From: Clostridiales bacterium
GTDB lineage: Bacteria; Bacillota; Clostridia; Oscillospirales; CAG-272
DNA length: 35,199 nt
NCBI GenBank assembly: GCA_003523225.1
Contig: DPGK01000033.1
Span: 95,932-131,130 of the forward strand
Direction of reading: 5' to 3'
Position numbers and translations under genes: made by a program. The notes below the pieces were generated by a model that worked only from the letters and a program-made list of their open reading frames with translations, did no database searches and had not been told where the DNA came from. How positions within the stretch are numbered: position 1 is the first letter of the stretch; every line of letters starts with the position of its first letter. Of this stretch, positions 16,206-23,451 are shown piece by piece.

Positions 16206-17306
16206 ATGCTCAAAAAAATAATGGCGGTTTTCGGTACAAGACCGGAAGCCATAAAAATGTGTCCGCTGGTGCTTGAGCTTCGACGTCGTCCAGGCTTCCG
16301 TACCGTCGTATGTGTTACCGGTCAGCACCGCGAAATGCTTGACGATGTGCTTGAGGCTTTCGGTATCGTACCGGACTGCGACCTTGACGTCGTGCGTGAG
16401 AGGCAGACGCTTTTTGATATCACCGGGGACGTGCTTGAGCGCATAAAGCCGGTGCTCGAGGCGGAAGCCCCGGATATCGTTCTTGTACACGGCGATACCA
16501 CCACCGCCTTTGCCGCCTCGCTTGCCGCCTTCTACCTCGGCATCCCGGTGGGTCACGTTGAGGCGGGCTTGAGGACGCACGATATCACATCCCCATTCCC
16601 GGAGGAATTCAACCGTCGGGCGGTCGGAATTATCAGTCGATTCAATTTTGCGCCCACCGAGACAGCGCGGCGGAATCTTATTGCCGAAGGCAAAGACCCG
16701 GACTCGGTCTTTGTCACCGGGAATACGGCGATCGACGCGCTGAACGCCACGCTCCGCGCGAATTTCACACACCCGGAGCTTGACTGGGTCGGGAGCGACA
16801 GGCTTATACTCGTAACGGCGCACCGACGCGAAAATCTCGGCGAGCCGATGCGCGGAATGTTCCGCGCCATACGCCGTGTAATAGCCGGGCATCCCGGCAC
16901 AAAGGCGGTGTTTCCCGTCCATCTTAACCCGGAGGTGCGCAGGGTCGCGGAGGAGATACTCGGCGACGCTCCGCGCATACATCTCACAAATCCTCTCGGC
17001 GTGCTTGATTTTCACAATTTCCTTAGCCGCAGCTATCTTATCCTGACCGATTCGGGCGGGATTCAGGAGGAGGCTTCGGCGCTTGGCAAGCCGGTGCTTG
17101 TCATGCGGGACACCACCGAGCGCCCGGAGGGTATTTCTTCCGGGACGCTGAAGCTCGTGGGGACGGACGAGGAAGCGATATACGAGAGCTTTTCCCGTCT
17201 TCTTGACGACCCGCGGGAGTATGAAAGAATGAGCCGTGCCGCCAATCCGTACGGTGACGGTCATGCCTCCCGGCGTATTGCGGATATCCTTGCCGAACGG
17301 CTTTGA
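16206..17306 (+). CDS. wecB: UDP-N-acetylglucosamine 2-epimerase (non-hydrolysing)
   Basis: A 366-aa cytoplasmic enzyme interconverting UDP-GlcNAc and UDP-ManNAc, the usual length for WecB/MnaA. Visible motifs are VFGTRPEAIKM (8-18), VTGQHREML, VHGDTTTAFAASLA, GHVEAGLRT, FPEEFNR, TAHRREN and TDSGGIQEEA, which together cover the UDP and catalytic sites. AAAGGA precedes the ATG at 16206. A 110-base gap separates it from licD and contains a small hairpin (CCCCG/CGGGG), but no obvious promoter. It would supply ManNAc-type donors to the cluster or to teichoic acid linkage units. Confidence 0.95.
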   Translation: MLKKIMAVFGTRPEAIKMCPLVLELRRRPGFRTVVCVTGQHREMLDDVLEAFGIVPDCDLDVVRERQTLFDITGDVLERIKPVLEAEAPDIVLVHGDTTTAFAASLAAFYLGIPVGHVEAGLRTHDITSPFPEEFNRRAVGIISRFNFAPTETARRNLIAEGKDPDSVFVTGNTAIDALNATLRANFTHPELDWVGSDRLILVTAHRRENLGEPMRGMFRAIRRVIAGHPGTKAVFPVHLNPEVRRVAEEILGDAPRIHLTNPLGVLDFHNFLSRSYLILTDSGGIQEEASALGKPVLVMRDTTERPEGISSGTLKLVGTDEEAIYESFSRLLDDPREYERMSRAANPYGDGHASRRIADILAERL

Positions 17307-17378
17307 GCCGCCGGCGGTGCGTAATTTTTAATGCAAAGATCGTATTTTGATTTTATTTGAAAGCGTGAGGAGCCTCAG

Positions 17379-18683
17379 ATGACATTGAGCCGCGACAGAA
17401 TTTTGTTTCTTGAAGCGCTTCGGCGCTTTATACAGTCGGGCAAAGACGGCTATGCGGAGGGCGACCGGAGCGGTGAGTCCGTCACGGTTGACTACGATAC
17501 CCTCGCTGCCGTTTGGCGGCTTTCATATATTCACGCGGTGCTGCCTATGGCATATGATGCGGCAGCCGTCCTTTCACGCGGGATAACGGATCCCGACGCG
17601 GAGCGGCTTATGTCAGTCTGGAAACAGCAGGCGATCCGCTCTGTGGCGGCGCAGACCATACGCTCGTCGGCGCTTTTGCAGCTTTGCAAAAAGTTTGACG
17701 CCGCGGGGCTTCATGTTCTTGTGGTGAAGGGGATAATCTGCCGCCGTCTTTATCCCAAGCCTGATTACCGCACGTCTGCCGATGAGGATATTTACGTGCT
17801 GGAGGAGGAGCTGGGGGATGTTCGGGCGATCCTTGAGAAGGAAGGGCTGACACCCGTTGACCCCGACGAGTTTACGGACGATGAGACGGATGTGGCGACA
17901 TATGTTTCGCGTGCGACCGGGCTGAAGATCGAACTGCACCGTCATCTTTTTGAGCGGGAATTTGCCGTGTGTATCGGGGCTGACGGGCTTTTTGAGCATG
18001 CTCACGAGCGGGCGCTGGCAACAGAGCTTGACGGTGTTCCGGTGCTTTCAATGTGCCGTACCGACCATATGATATTTCTTTTGCTGCACGCCTGCAAGCA
18101 TTTTGTGCATTCCGGCTTCGGCATAAGGCAGGTGTGCGATATCTGCCGCTTTGCGGAAGCCATGAACGACGAGATAGACTGGCAGGAGGTCCGCCGGGCG
18201 CTCGAGCGCTGCCACGCCGAGACGTTTGCCGCGTCGCTGTTCAGGATCGGTAGCGAGTATCTTGGCTTCCCTGACGCCGACTATATCGGCACCGAATGCC
18301 CCGACCTCACGGAGCTGCTTGACGATATTCTTGACGGCGGAGTTTACGGCTCGGTCAGCGAGGACAGGATACACAGCGGGCTTATTACCCTTAATGCCGT
18401 TTCCTCTCCGGAGCGCGGGAGAGGCAGCCACATCCTGCGCACGGTTTTTCCTCCGGCGCGGGAGCTGCGCGGAAGCTACCGCTACCTCCGCACAAAGCCG
18501 TGGCTTTTGCCGGCAGCATGGGTCCAGCGGATATTTTCATACCTCGGAAAGGGGAAAAGGGTTTCCGCAGAGGAAAGTCTGCGCATCGGAAAACGCCGAG
18601 TGGGGCTTTTACGCCGTTACGGTCTTGTGCGGGCTGAGGAAGCTGACGGGCAAACTGATCCATGTGATCCGGACAGCCTATAA
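17379..18683 (+). CDS. Nucleotidyltransferase family protein (PF14907-like)
   Basis: A 434-aa protein resembling the uncharacterised nucleotidyltransferase family PF14907 often found at the ends of polysaccharide clusters. The diagnostic stretch is HVLVVKGIICRRLYPKPDYR followed by TSADEDIYV, where KG and the DxD-like DED would be the nucleotide/metal site. Later HLLLHACKHFVH-like histidine-rich text (about 228-240) and CDICRF are also family-like. GTGAGGAGCCTCAG precedes the ATG. The reaction and substrate are not known; a role in finishing or regulating the glycan is inference. Confidence 0.78.
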   Translation: MTLSRDRILFLEALRRFIQSGKDGYAEGDRSGESVTVDYDTLAAVWRLSYIHAVLPMAYDAAAVLSRGITDPDAERLMSVWKQQAIRSVAAQTIRSSALLQLCKKFDAAGLHVLVVKGIICRRLYPKPDYRTSADEDIYVLEEELGDVRAILEKEGLTPVDPDEFTDDETDVATYVSRATGLKIELHRHLFEREFAVCIGADGLFEHAHERALATELDGVPVLSMCRTDHMIFLLLHACKHFVHSGFGIRQVCDICRFAEAMNDEIDWQEVRRALERCHAETFAASLFRIGSEYLGFPDADYIGTECPDLTELLDDILDGGVYGSVSEDRIHSGLITLNAVSSPERGRGSHILRTVFPPARELRGSYRYLRTKPWLLPAAWVQRIFSYLGKGKRVSAEESLRIGKRRVGLLRRYGLVRAEEADGQTDPCDPDSL

Positions 18684-18784
18684 TCCGTTTCATTAGGGGC
18701 TGACAATAACAGGCTCTGCAATAAATGCCGGGGTGAATCCGAAATTATTACAGAGCCGATATAAATCAGGATAATTATAGTAAA

Positions 18785-18830
18785 AACAAATCCGAACCGG
18801 TTTCGACTTGCGAAACAGTTCGGATTTGTT
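18785..18830. terminator. Long hairpin after the glycan cluster
   Basis: AACAAATCCGAAC (18785-18797) pairs with GTTCGGATTTGTT (18818-18830), with an inner GTTTCG/CGAAAC stem and a 5-base loop. The U-run is poor (ATTTGTTACGTTT). A second, smaller hairpin reusing AAATCCGAACCG follows at 18843-18867. Together they are the best candidates for ending transcription of the 13-gene cluster and for stopping readthrough from the minus strand. Confidence 0.6.
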
Positions 18831-18918
18831 ACGTTTGGTGAAGCGGTCGGAGATAAATCCGAACCGCACCACCGCGGTATTTAGTTTGTCATATCTATGC
18901 ACACCCCCGATAATCGGG

Positions 18919-18935
18919 AGCGGCAACTTGCCGCT
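18919..18935 (-). other. Hairpin H1 abutting the CCA of repeat copy 1
   Basis: On the minus strand the final A of CACCA begins an AGCGGC-AAGTT-GCCGCT hairpin. It occupies the same position as H2 and H3 but has an unrelated sequence. A second small palindrome (CCCGAT/ATCGGG) follows at once. Confidence 0.6.
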
Positions 18936-19053
18936 GGTGACCCGTACGGGAATCAGAACCCGTGCATGCGGATGGTGTTTGCGCAATAATAAAATTGAGC
19001 GGACCGCATGCCATGGATAGTTTTGCATAGCAAAACTATCGGGGTTCAGATTC
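18935..19053 (-). repeat. 119-base structured repeat, copy 1, with tRNA-Glu-like 3' end
   Basis: The copy is co-linear with 19111-19229 (119 bases, 5 differences). On the minus strand it reads outer stem GAATCTGAACCC, hairpin GATAGTTTTGC/GCAAAACTATC, stem GCATGCGG/CCGCATGC with a 32-base loop, outer stem GGGTTCTGATTC (one mismatch), then CCGTACGGGTCACCA. The 3' end equals that of the neighbouring tRNA-Glu except for one extra T in the T-loop. It has no tRNA 5' half, so it is not a functional tRNA. Confidence 0.8.
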
Positions 19054-19066
19054 ATGAAGAAACAGC

Positions 19067-19111
19067 ATAAAGAAGCAGGACACACGCGATGCGTGTACCC
19101 TGCTTCTTTAT
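19067..19111 (-). other. Hairpin H2 abutting the CCA of repeat copy 2
   Basis: A 13-bp outer stem (ATAAAGAAGCAGG/CCTGCTTCTTTAT) encloses an inner ACACGC/GCGTGT stem, starting exactly at the last A of CACCA on the minus strand. The U-rich 3' arm is terminator-like. Confidence 0.75.
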
Positions 19112-19229
19112 GGTGACCCGTACGGGAATCAGAACCCGTGCATGCGGATGGCGTTTGTGCGATAATGAAATTGGGCGGACCGCATGCCATGGATAGTTTT
19201 GCATAGCAAAACTATCGGGGTTCAGATTC
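19111..19229 (-). repeat. 119-base structured repeat, copy 2, with tRNA-Glu-like 3' end
   Basis: The second copy is 176 bases from the first and lies between copy 1 and the real tRNA. All five base differences between copies are transitions and all fall inside the 32-base loop of the GCATGCGG/CCGCATGC stem; every paired base is unchanged. It carries the same tRNA-Glu-like 3' end with the extra T in the T-loop. Confidence 0.8.
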
Positions 19230-19242
19230 GGCTAAGGATAGC

Positions 19243-19283
19243 AATAAGAAAGCACCGAAGCAGTGCTTCGGTGCTTTCTTATT
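19243..19283 (-). terminator. Hairpin H3, terminator of tRNA-Glu
   Basis: AATAAGAAAGCACCGAAGCA and its exact complement form a 20-bp inverted repeat with one base between them. On the minus strand it begins with the last A of the tRNA CCA. The 3' arm is U-rich (CTTTCTTATT), fitting an intrinsic terminator directly after the tRNA. Confidence 0.8.
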
Positions 19284-19357
19284 GGTGACCCGTACGGGAA
19301 TCGAACCCATGTTTCCAGCGTGAGAGGCTAGCGTCTTGACCGCTTGACCAACGGGCC
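19283..19357 (-). tRNA. tRNA-Glu (anticodon CTC), CCA encoded
   Basis: On the minus strand the acceptor GGCCCGT pairs with ACGGGTC, the D-arm is GTCAAGCGGTCAAGAC, the anticodon stem CTAGC/GCTGG encloses the loop CTCTCAC (anticodon CTC, reads GAG), and the T-arm is ATGGG-TTCGATT-CCCGT. CCA is encoded. A consensus promoter lies about 20 bases upstream and hairpin H3 directly downstream, so it is a single-gene unit. Anticodon-stem base pairs include one G-U. Confidence 0.93.
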
Positions 19358-19376
19358 ATTATCTCACGACTTGTTT

Positions 19377-19405
19377 ATTATACCACAATGAAATCAAAAA
19401 TGCAA
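19377..19405 (-). promoter_or_regulatory. Promoter of tRNA-Glu
   Basis: On the minus strand the -35 is TTGCAT (19400-19405), the spacer 17 bases, and the -10 TATAAT (19377-19382). The start would fall just before the tRNA 5' end. Confidence 0.85.
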
Positions 19406-19577
19406 TACCTTTTTTCAAAAAAGTTTCGATTTATAGCTTTTCAGAATGATTTTTTGTTCGTGGATGCGTTTTCGGGGCGGCGTTGAGGCTGACGTGGGGA
19501 TATTCGGCAAGGCATGAGAGGGAAAAGGACTGAACCGTATCAGCTCAGGCCTTCATATATTGCGTGTTTTTTTATTT

Positions 19578-21167
19578 TTATTCGCCGCTGCCGCCGTAGT
19601 TTGACAGCACGCGGGCGGAGGGATCGTTTACATTGCAGCCATCCCATTCGCGGTTTGGCATCCAGAAATCCACTATCATTTCTGCCTGACCGGGGTAGTA
19701 TTTTTCAAACAGCTCACGGTAAAGCAGCGATTCCTTAGTGAAGGGTGTGGCAAAGGTATATTTTGCGCGCAGAGTCTCGTATTCTTCGTCCGAATACTGC
19801 TCCTCAGCGTATTCCTTGAGGTCGTCTACCATTGAATGTCCCACAGCGTCGCTGAAAGCCGCTTTTTCGCGCATAAGTATGCTTTGCGGCAGCCAGTCTC
19901 CCTCAAAGGCGTGGCGGAGCAGGTATTTACCCTTGCCGTAGCGGTTCAGCTTCATTTCCGGGTCAAGGCTCATGACGTACTGCACAAAATCCAAATCTCC
20001 GAACGGCACGCGCGCCTCAAGCGAGTTTACCGAAATGCAGCGGTCGGCGCGAAGCACGTCATACATATAAAGCTCGCGCACACGTTTTTCGGCTTCCTTC
20101 TGAAATTCTGCGGCGGAGGGTGCGAAGTCCGTGTATTTATATCCGAACAGCTCGTCGGATATCTCTCCGGTCAGGAGCACACGCAGGTCGGTGTTGCGAT
20201 GAATATAGCGGCAGACCAGATACATTCCGATCGAGGCGCGGATGGTGGTGATGTCGTAGGTCCCAAGCAATGCCACGACCTCGGGCAGGGCGGCAAGCAC
20301 ATCTTCGCGGCTGATGATGACCTCGGTATGCGCAGCTCCGATGTAGTCCGCAACCTGACGAGCGTATTTAAGGTCAATGGCGTCGATATCCATGCCGATG
20401 GCAAAGGTCTTTATGGGGTGAGAACTCAGCCTTGCGGCGACTGCGCAGACAAGAGAGGAGTCAAGTCCGCCCGACAGCAGGAATCCGACCGGAACATCCG
20501 AATCAAGACGCTTTTCGATCCCGGCGATGAGCTTTTCGCGGATCTTGCCGCAGGCAGTCTCGATATCGTCGTGGCATACGGAGGTCGGGCGGCTGATGTC
20601 GCGGTAGCAGACAAAGCTGCCGTCCTTGTAGTAATGTCCGGGCGGGAAGGGAATGACCCGACTGCAAAGACCGACAAGGTTTTTGGCTTCGCTTGCGAAC
20701 AGTATAACGCCGTTTTTGTCATATCCGTAAAACAGCGGTCGGATGCCGATGGGATCGCGCGCGGCAATAAATCCGCCGCTTTCGGCGTCGTAAATTATCA
20801 GCGCGAACTCGGCGTCCAGCTTTTCGAACATTCCCACGCCGTATTCACGGTAAAGCGGAAGCAAAAGCTCGCAGTCGGAGCCGCTCTTGAAGGTGTAGCC
20901 GCGTTCCTCAAGCTCGGTCTTGAGCTTGCGGAAGCCGTAAAGCTCGCCGTTGCAGACAACATAACTGCCGTCAAGAGAGAAGGGCTGCATTCCGCTTTCG
21001 TCCGTTCCCATGATCGAAAGCCGGTGAAAGCCGAGAATGCCCGCGCCGGTGTCGATAACGCGCGACATATCCGGTCCGCGCGAGAGGGTCATGTCAAACC
21101 CTTTTTTGAATTCGGTGAATTCCTCTTCTGAAATGCCGGTACCGCAGTACCCGATAATTGAACACAT
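19578..21167 (-). CDS. asnB: Asparagine synthase (glutamine-hydrolysing)
   Basis: This 529-aa class II amidotransferase makes asparagine from aspartate, glutamine and ATP. Cys2 (after the start Met) is the glutaminase nucleophile. SRGPD (29-33) and CNGELYG (72-78) bind glutamine. The synthase domain has the PP-loop LSGGLDSS (231-238) and the ELFGYKYTD region. Length is close to that of E. coli AsnB. GGAGG precedes the ATG, which follows an Asn-type T-box leader, so expression should rise when uncharged tRNA-Asn accumulates. It stands alone with its own promoter. The 3' end lies 220 bases from the tRNA-Glu start. Confidence 0.95.
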   Translation of the reverse strand: MCSIIGYCGTGISEEEFTEFKKGFDMTLSRGPDMSRVIDTGAGILGFHRLSIMGTDESGMQPFSLDGSYVVCNGELYGFRKLKTELEERGYTFKSGSDCELLLPLYREYGVGMFEKLDAEFALIIYDAESGGFIAARDPIGIRPLFYGYDKNGVILFASEAKNLVGLCSRVIPFPPGHYYKDGSFVCYRDISRPTSVCHDDIETACGKIREKLIAGIEKRLDSDVPVGFLLSGGLDSSLVCAVAARLSSHPIKTFAIGMDIDAIDLKYARQVADYIGAAHTEVIISREDVLAALPEVVALLGTYDITTIRASIGMYLVCRYIHRNTDLRVLLTGEISDELFGYKYTDFAPSAAEFQKEAEKRVRELYMYDVLRADRCISVNSLEARVPFGDLDFVQYVMSLDPEMKLNRYGKGKYLLRHAFEGDWLPQSILMREKAAFSDAVGHSMVDDLKEYAEEQYSDEEYETLRAKYTFATPFTKESLLYRELFEKYYPGQAEMIVDFWMPNREWDGCNVNDPSARVLSNYGGSGE

Positions 21168-21189
21168 GGTTTGTACCTCCGGAATAAAA

Positions 21190-21513
21190 TGCTTTGCACA
21201 TTTACAACCGGGACGGGCTGTGCTGCCCGCGGTACCACCCGCTTTACCCCCTTGGGGTCACTTTAACGGCTCTGACAAGCCTTCCCGGATAACGCGCGGG
21301 ATCGGCGGCGCACCTACTGCCATACGGGTTCGGATTGCAGCTCTTGAGTGTTCTTCACCCGGAATCCGGCACGCGGTTCTCATTGTCCCGCGCTCACTGT
21401 GGTCAGACCCTCCGGGGTACTTTTCTCAGTCACGGCTTTTTGAATGTCTGAAAAGAAAAAACGACATGGTTCGGCTGCGGATAATACCGCAACGACTCCC
21501 TTGTCGTTTTGAT
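21190..21513 (-). promoter_or_regulatory. T-box riboswitch (Asn specifier) upstream of asnB
   Basis: The conserved T-box core GGGTGGTACCGCGG lies at 21227-21240 on the minus strand. Upstream are T-box-like landmarks CTGAGAAAAGTA (about 21430) and CAGTGAGC (about 21391-21398). A candidate specifier AAC (21350-21352) sits in GAAGAACACTCAAGAGC and matches asparagine, in agreement with the gene controlled. A CGGGC/GCCCG hairpin follows the T-box, but no U-run is seen after it, so the off-state could be translational or use another hairpin. A separate AACGAC/GTCGTT hairpin lies at the 5' end of the leader. Confidence 0.88.
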
Positions 21514-21519
21514 GGTGGA

Positions 21520-21548
21520 ATTATACCACTGTTTTGCCCCCGTGTCAA
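21520..21548 (-). promoter_or_regulatory. Consensus promoter of the T-box / asnB unit
   Basis: On the minus strand: TTGACA (21543-21548), 17-base spacer, TATAAT (21520-21525), a perfect SigA-type match. It starts the T-box leader at about 21513. Confidence 0.9.
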
Positions 21549-21564
21549 GAGCTTTTTTGAAAAA

Positions 21565-21634
21565 AACTCAAAAAATCCGCCTTGACGCCTGTGCTTCCGG
21601 GCATTCCGGACAGCCCCTTGGCGGCAAGGCGGAT
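21565..21634 (-). terminator. Terminator downstream of rqcH
   Basis: On the minus strand ATCCGCCTTG (21625-21634) pairs with CAAGGCGGAT (21575-21584) across a long internal region with smaller stems, and is followed by a TTTTTTGAGTTTTTTT tract. It sits between the rqcH stop and the asnB promoter. Confidence 0.7.
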
Positions 21635-21652
21635 ATGTGAAGCGCCCGGCGT

Positions 21653-23410
21653 TTACCCGCGCTTTCTCATGGAGCTTATCTTTTCTGGGTCTGGCGTTAC
21701 ATACGCCGTTTGATTTGTATGGTATATCACATACCCGGGACGCGCTCCGGCGGGCTTCTTTATGTTCCGCACCTGAGTGTAATCGACGGCGATATTATCC
21801 CCGCCCGCCGCTTTTGAGTTCAGCGCGGCAATTTCCGCCGCTTCGGTCATGTCTGTGTCCGGGGCAGAACCGCCGCAGACCAGCACCACGTGCGAGCCGG
21901 GTACGCCTTTGGCGTGAAACCAGATATCCGAGCGGTCGGCGCGGCGGAAGGTAAGCTCATCGTTCTGAAGATTATTCCTGCCGCAAAGCACAGTGTACCC
22001 TCCGGAGGTCAGATATTCCGCAGGCGCGCTTTTTATTTTGCGCGGGGGCGGAGTCTTCTGCTTACCGGTATATCCCGCGCGCCACAGCTCCTCACGTATT
22101 TCGGCAAGCTCCGCTCCGGATTCCGCGCGGGACAGCGCGTCAAGCACCGAGCGGACATATTCAAGCTCCGCTTCTCCAAGCGCTATTTGTTTTGTCAGCT
22201 CGCGTTTGGCGGTTTTTGATTTGTTGTATTTCTTATACAGCCTTTGTGCGTTTGCCGACGGCGAGAGCCGACCGTCAAGCGCGACAGTGCGCTCGGCAAA
22301 GCCGCCGTCCGGCGTCGGTTCGGAATAGTCGGTAAGCCTTGCGGCGGTATCGCCGCGCTTTATGCGGTAGAGATTGGCAACTATCAGATCTGCGTCGCGG
22401 CGGTATTCCTCACCGTGCTCGCAGTCGGCAAGCTCTCCGCGCTGGGCGTCCAGCTTGCGGCAAAGCCGCGCCGCCGCACCGTTCATGGTTCTTTGCAGGT
22501 CGTCGGCGCGTGATTTTATCAGCGCGCGGCGGTCACGCTCGCCGTAAAAGGTGTCAAGCAGCTCGCCGAAGCTACCGAAGGTGCAAAGATTTTCCTCTCC
22601 GTATTGCAAAAGCGTAATGAAGGAGTATTCCGCCGGTGACCCGCCCGCGCTTGCCATGACAGGGGTAAAGCGCCTTTCGCGTATGGCTTCGATGACCGCC
22701 GAAAACTCACGCCAGAGCAGATATCCCGGAACTCCGCTGACACCTGCGTCGGTGCTTCCGCAGGCGCGGAAGACGATCTCCCTTGCCACTACCGGGCTGA
22801 TGCCGAGATAGACGGTGTTTATATGCTTGGCAGCTGACCTTTCGGGAATGCAGGCTTCAAGCTGCGCAAGAAAGCCCTCCCGCGTTTCGGTAAGCGGGTC
22901 TTTTTTATCCTGCGCGGGCGGCAGCTCGTACTGCATTCCTGGCAGGACCTGCCGCAGACGCGAGGTGGTGAAGTCCACCTGCCGCATGGCTCCGATGATC
23001 TTTCCGCCGCCGTCGGTGAATATGAGGTTTGAGTTTTTGCCCATCACCTCGGCGTATATGATTTTTTTACTGTCGTAGCCCATTTCGTCGCGCCCCTCAA
23101 ATTCAAGACGCGCCACGCGCTCAAAGCCCATCTGTACCGCTCCGGTAAAAACAGAGCCGACAAAATGCTTGCGCATGAGCATACAGAGCGTTGGGGGAAC
23201 GGCGGGGTTATCCGCCGGCTCGGTGGTGTAAGCCATGCGAGGATCGTTTGCTCCGCAGCGCATAAGCAACCGACGCGCTCCGTCGCGGGTTCGTATCCCC
23301 AGTATTATAGTATCGTTCTGCGGCTGGTATACCTTGTCCACCCTGCCGCCGGACGAATAGCGGTTCAGCTCGTCGATCACAGCGGCGAGCATTCCGGCGT
23401 CGTATGCCAT
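21653..23410 (-). CDS. rqcH: Rqc2/RqcH-type NFACT protein
   Basis: This 585-aa protein has the order NFACT-N (about 1-250), central helix-hairpin-helix and coiled-coil parts (about 290-440) and the C-terminal NFACT-R domain (about 455-560; SGGYTVLCGRNNLQNDEL and WFHAKGVPGSHVVL). RqcH binds obstructed 50S subunits and recruits tRNA-Ala to add C-terminal alanine tails to stalled peptides; older annotations call the family fibronectin-binding protein. The position matching the Asp-Arg pair of Bacillus RqcH (97-98) reads Glu97-Arg98 here. AAGGAAGC precedes the ATG. It lies 41 bases downstream of the HAD gene on the same strand and probably shares its promoter. Confidence 0.93.
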   Translation of the reverse strand: MAYDAGMLAAVIDELNRYSSGGRVDKVYQPQNDTIILGIRTRDGARRLLMRCGANDPRMAYTTEPADNPAVPPTLCMLMRKHFVGSVFTGAVQMGFERVARLEFEGRDEMGYDSKKIIYAEVMGKNSNLIFTDGGGKIIGAMRQVDFTTSRLRQVLPGMQYELPPAQDKKDPLTETREGFLAQLEACIPERSAAKHINTVYLGISPVVAREIVFRACGSTDAGVSGVPGYLLWREFSAVIEAIRERRFTPVMASAGGSPAEYSFITLLQYGEENLCTFGSFGELLDTFYGERDRRALIKSRADDLQRTMNGAAARLCRKLDAQRGELADCEHGEEYRRDADLIVANLYRIKRGDTAARLTDYSEPTPDGGFAERTVALDGRLSPSANAQRLYKKYNKSKTAKRELTKQIALGEAELEYVRSVLDALSRAESGAELAEIREELWRAGYTGKQKTPPPRKIKSAPAEYLTSGGYTVLCGRNNLQNDELTFRRADRSDIWFHAKGVPGSHVVLVCGGSAPDTDMTEAAEIAALNSKAAGGDNIAVDYTQVRNIKKPAGARPGYVIYHTNQTAYVTPDPEKISSMRKRG

Positions 23411-23451
23411 AATTGCTTCCTTATTATTTTATTGGTTTATCCGTCGCACGA

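Noticed and set aside
16131..17264. 377-codon open frame on the minus strand opposite wecB
   Set aside because: It is a shadow frame produced by GC-rich codon use; wecB is fully supported by motifs.
18935..19229. Two extra tRNA genes beside tRNA-Glu
   Set aside because: Only the 3' ends match. The T-loop has an extra base and there is no acceptor 5' strand, D-arm or anticodon arm.
18935..19283. CRISPR array
   Set aside because: There are only two long units plus the tRNA, the spacers are self-complementary hairpins, and no cas genes are present.
19836..21131. 431-codon open frame on the plus strand opposite asnB
   Set aside because: It is the antisense shadow of asnB: no ribosome site, no recognisable domain, and asnB motifs on the other strand are complete.
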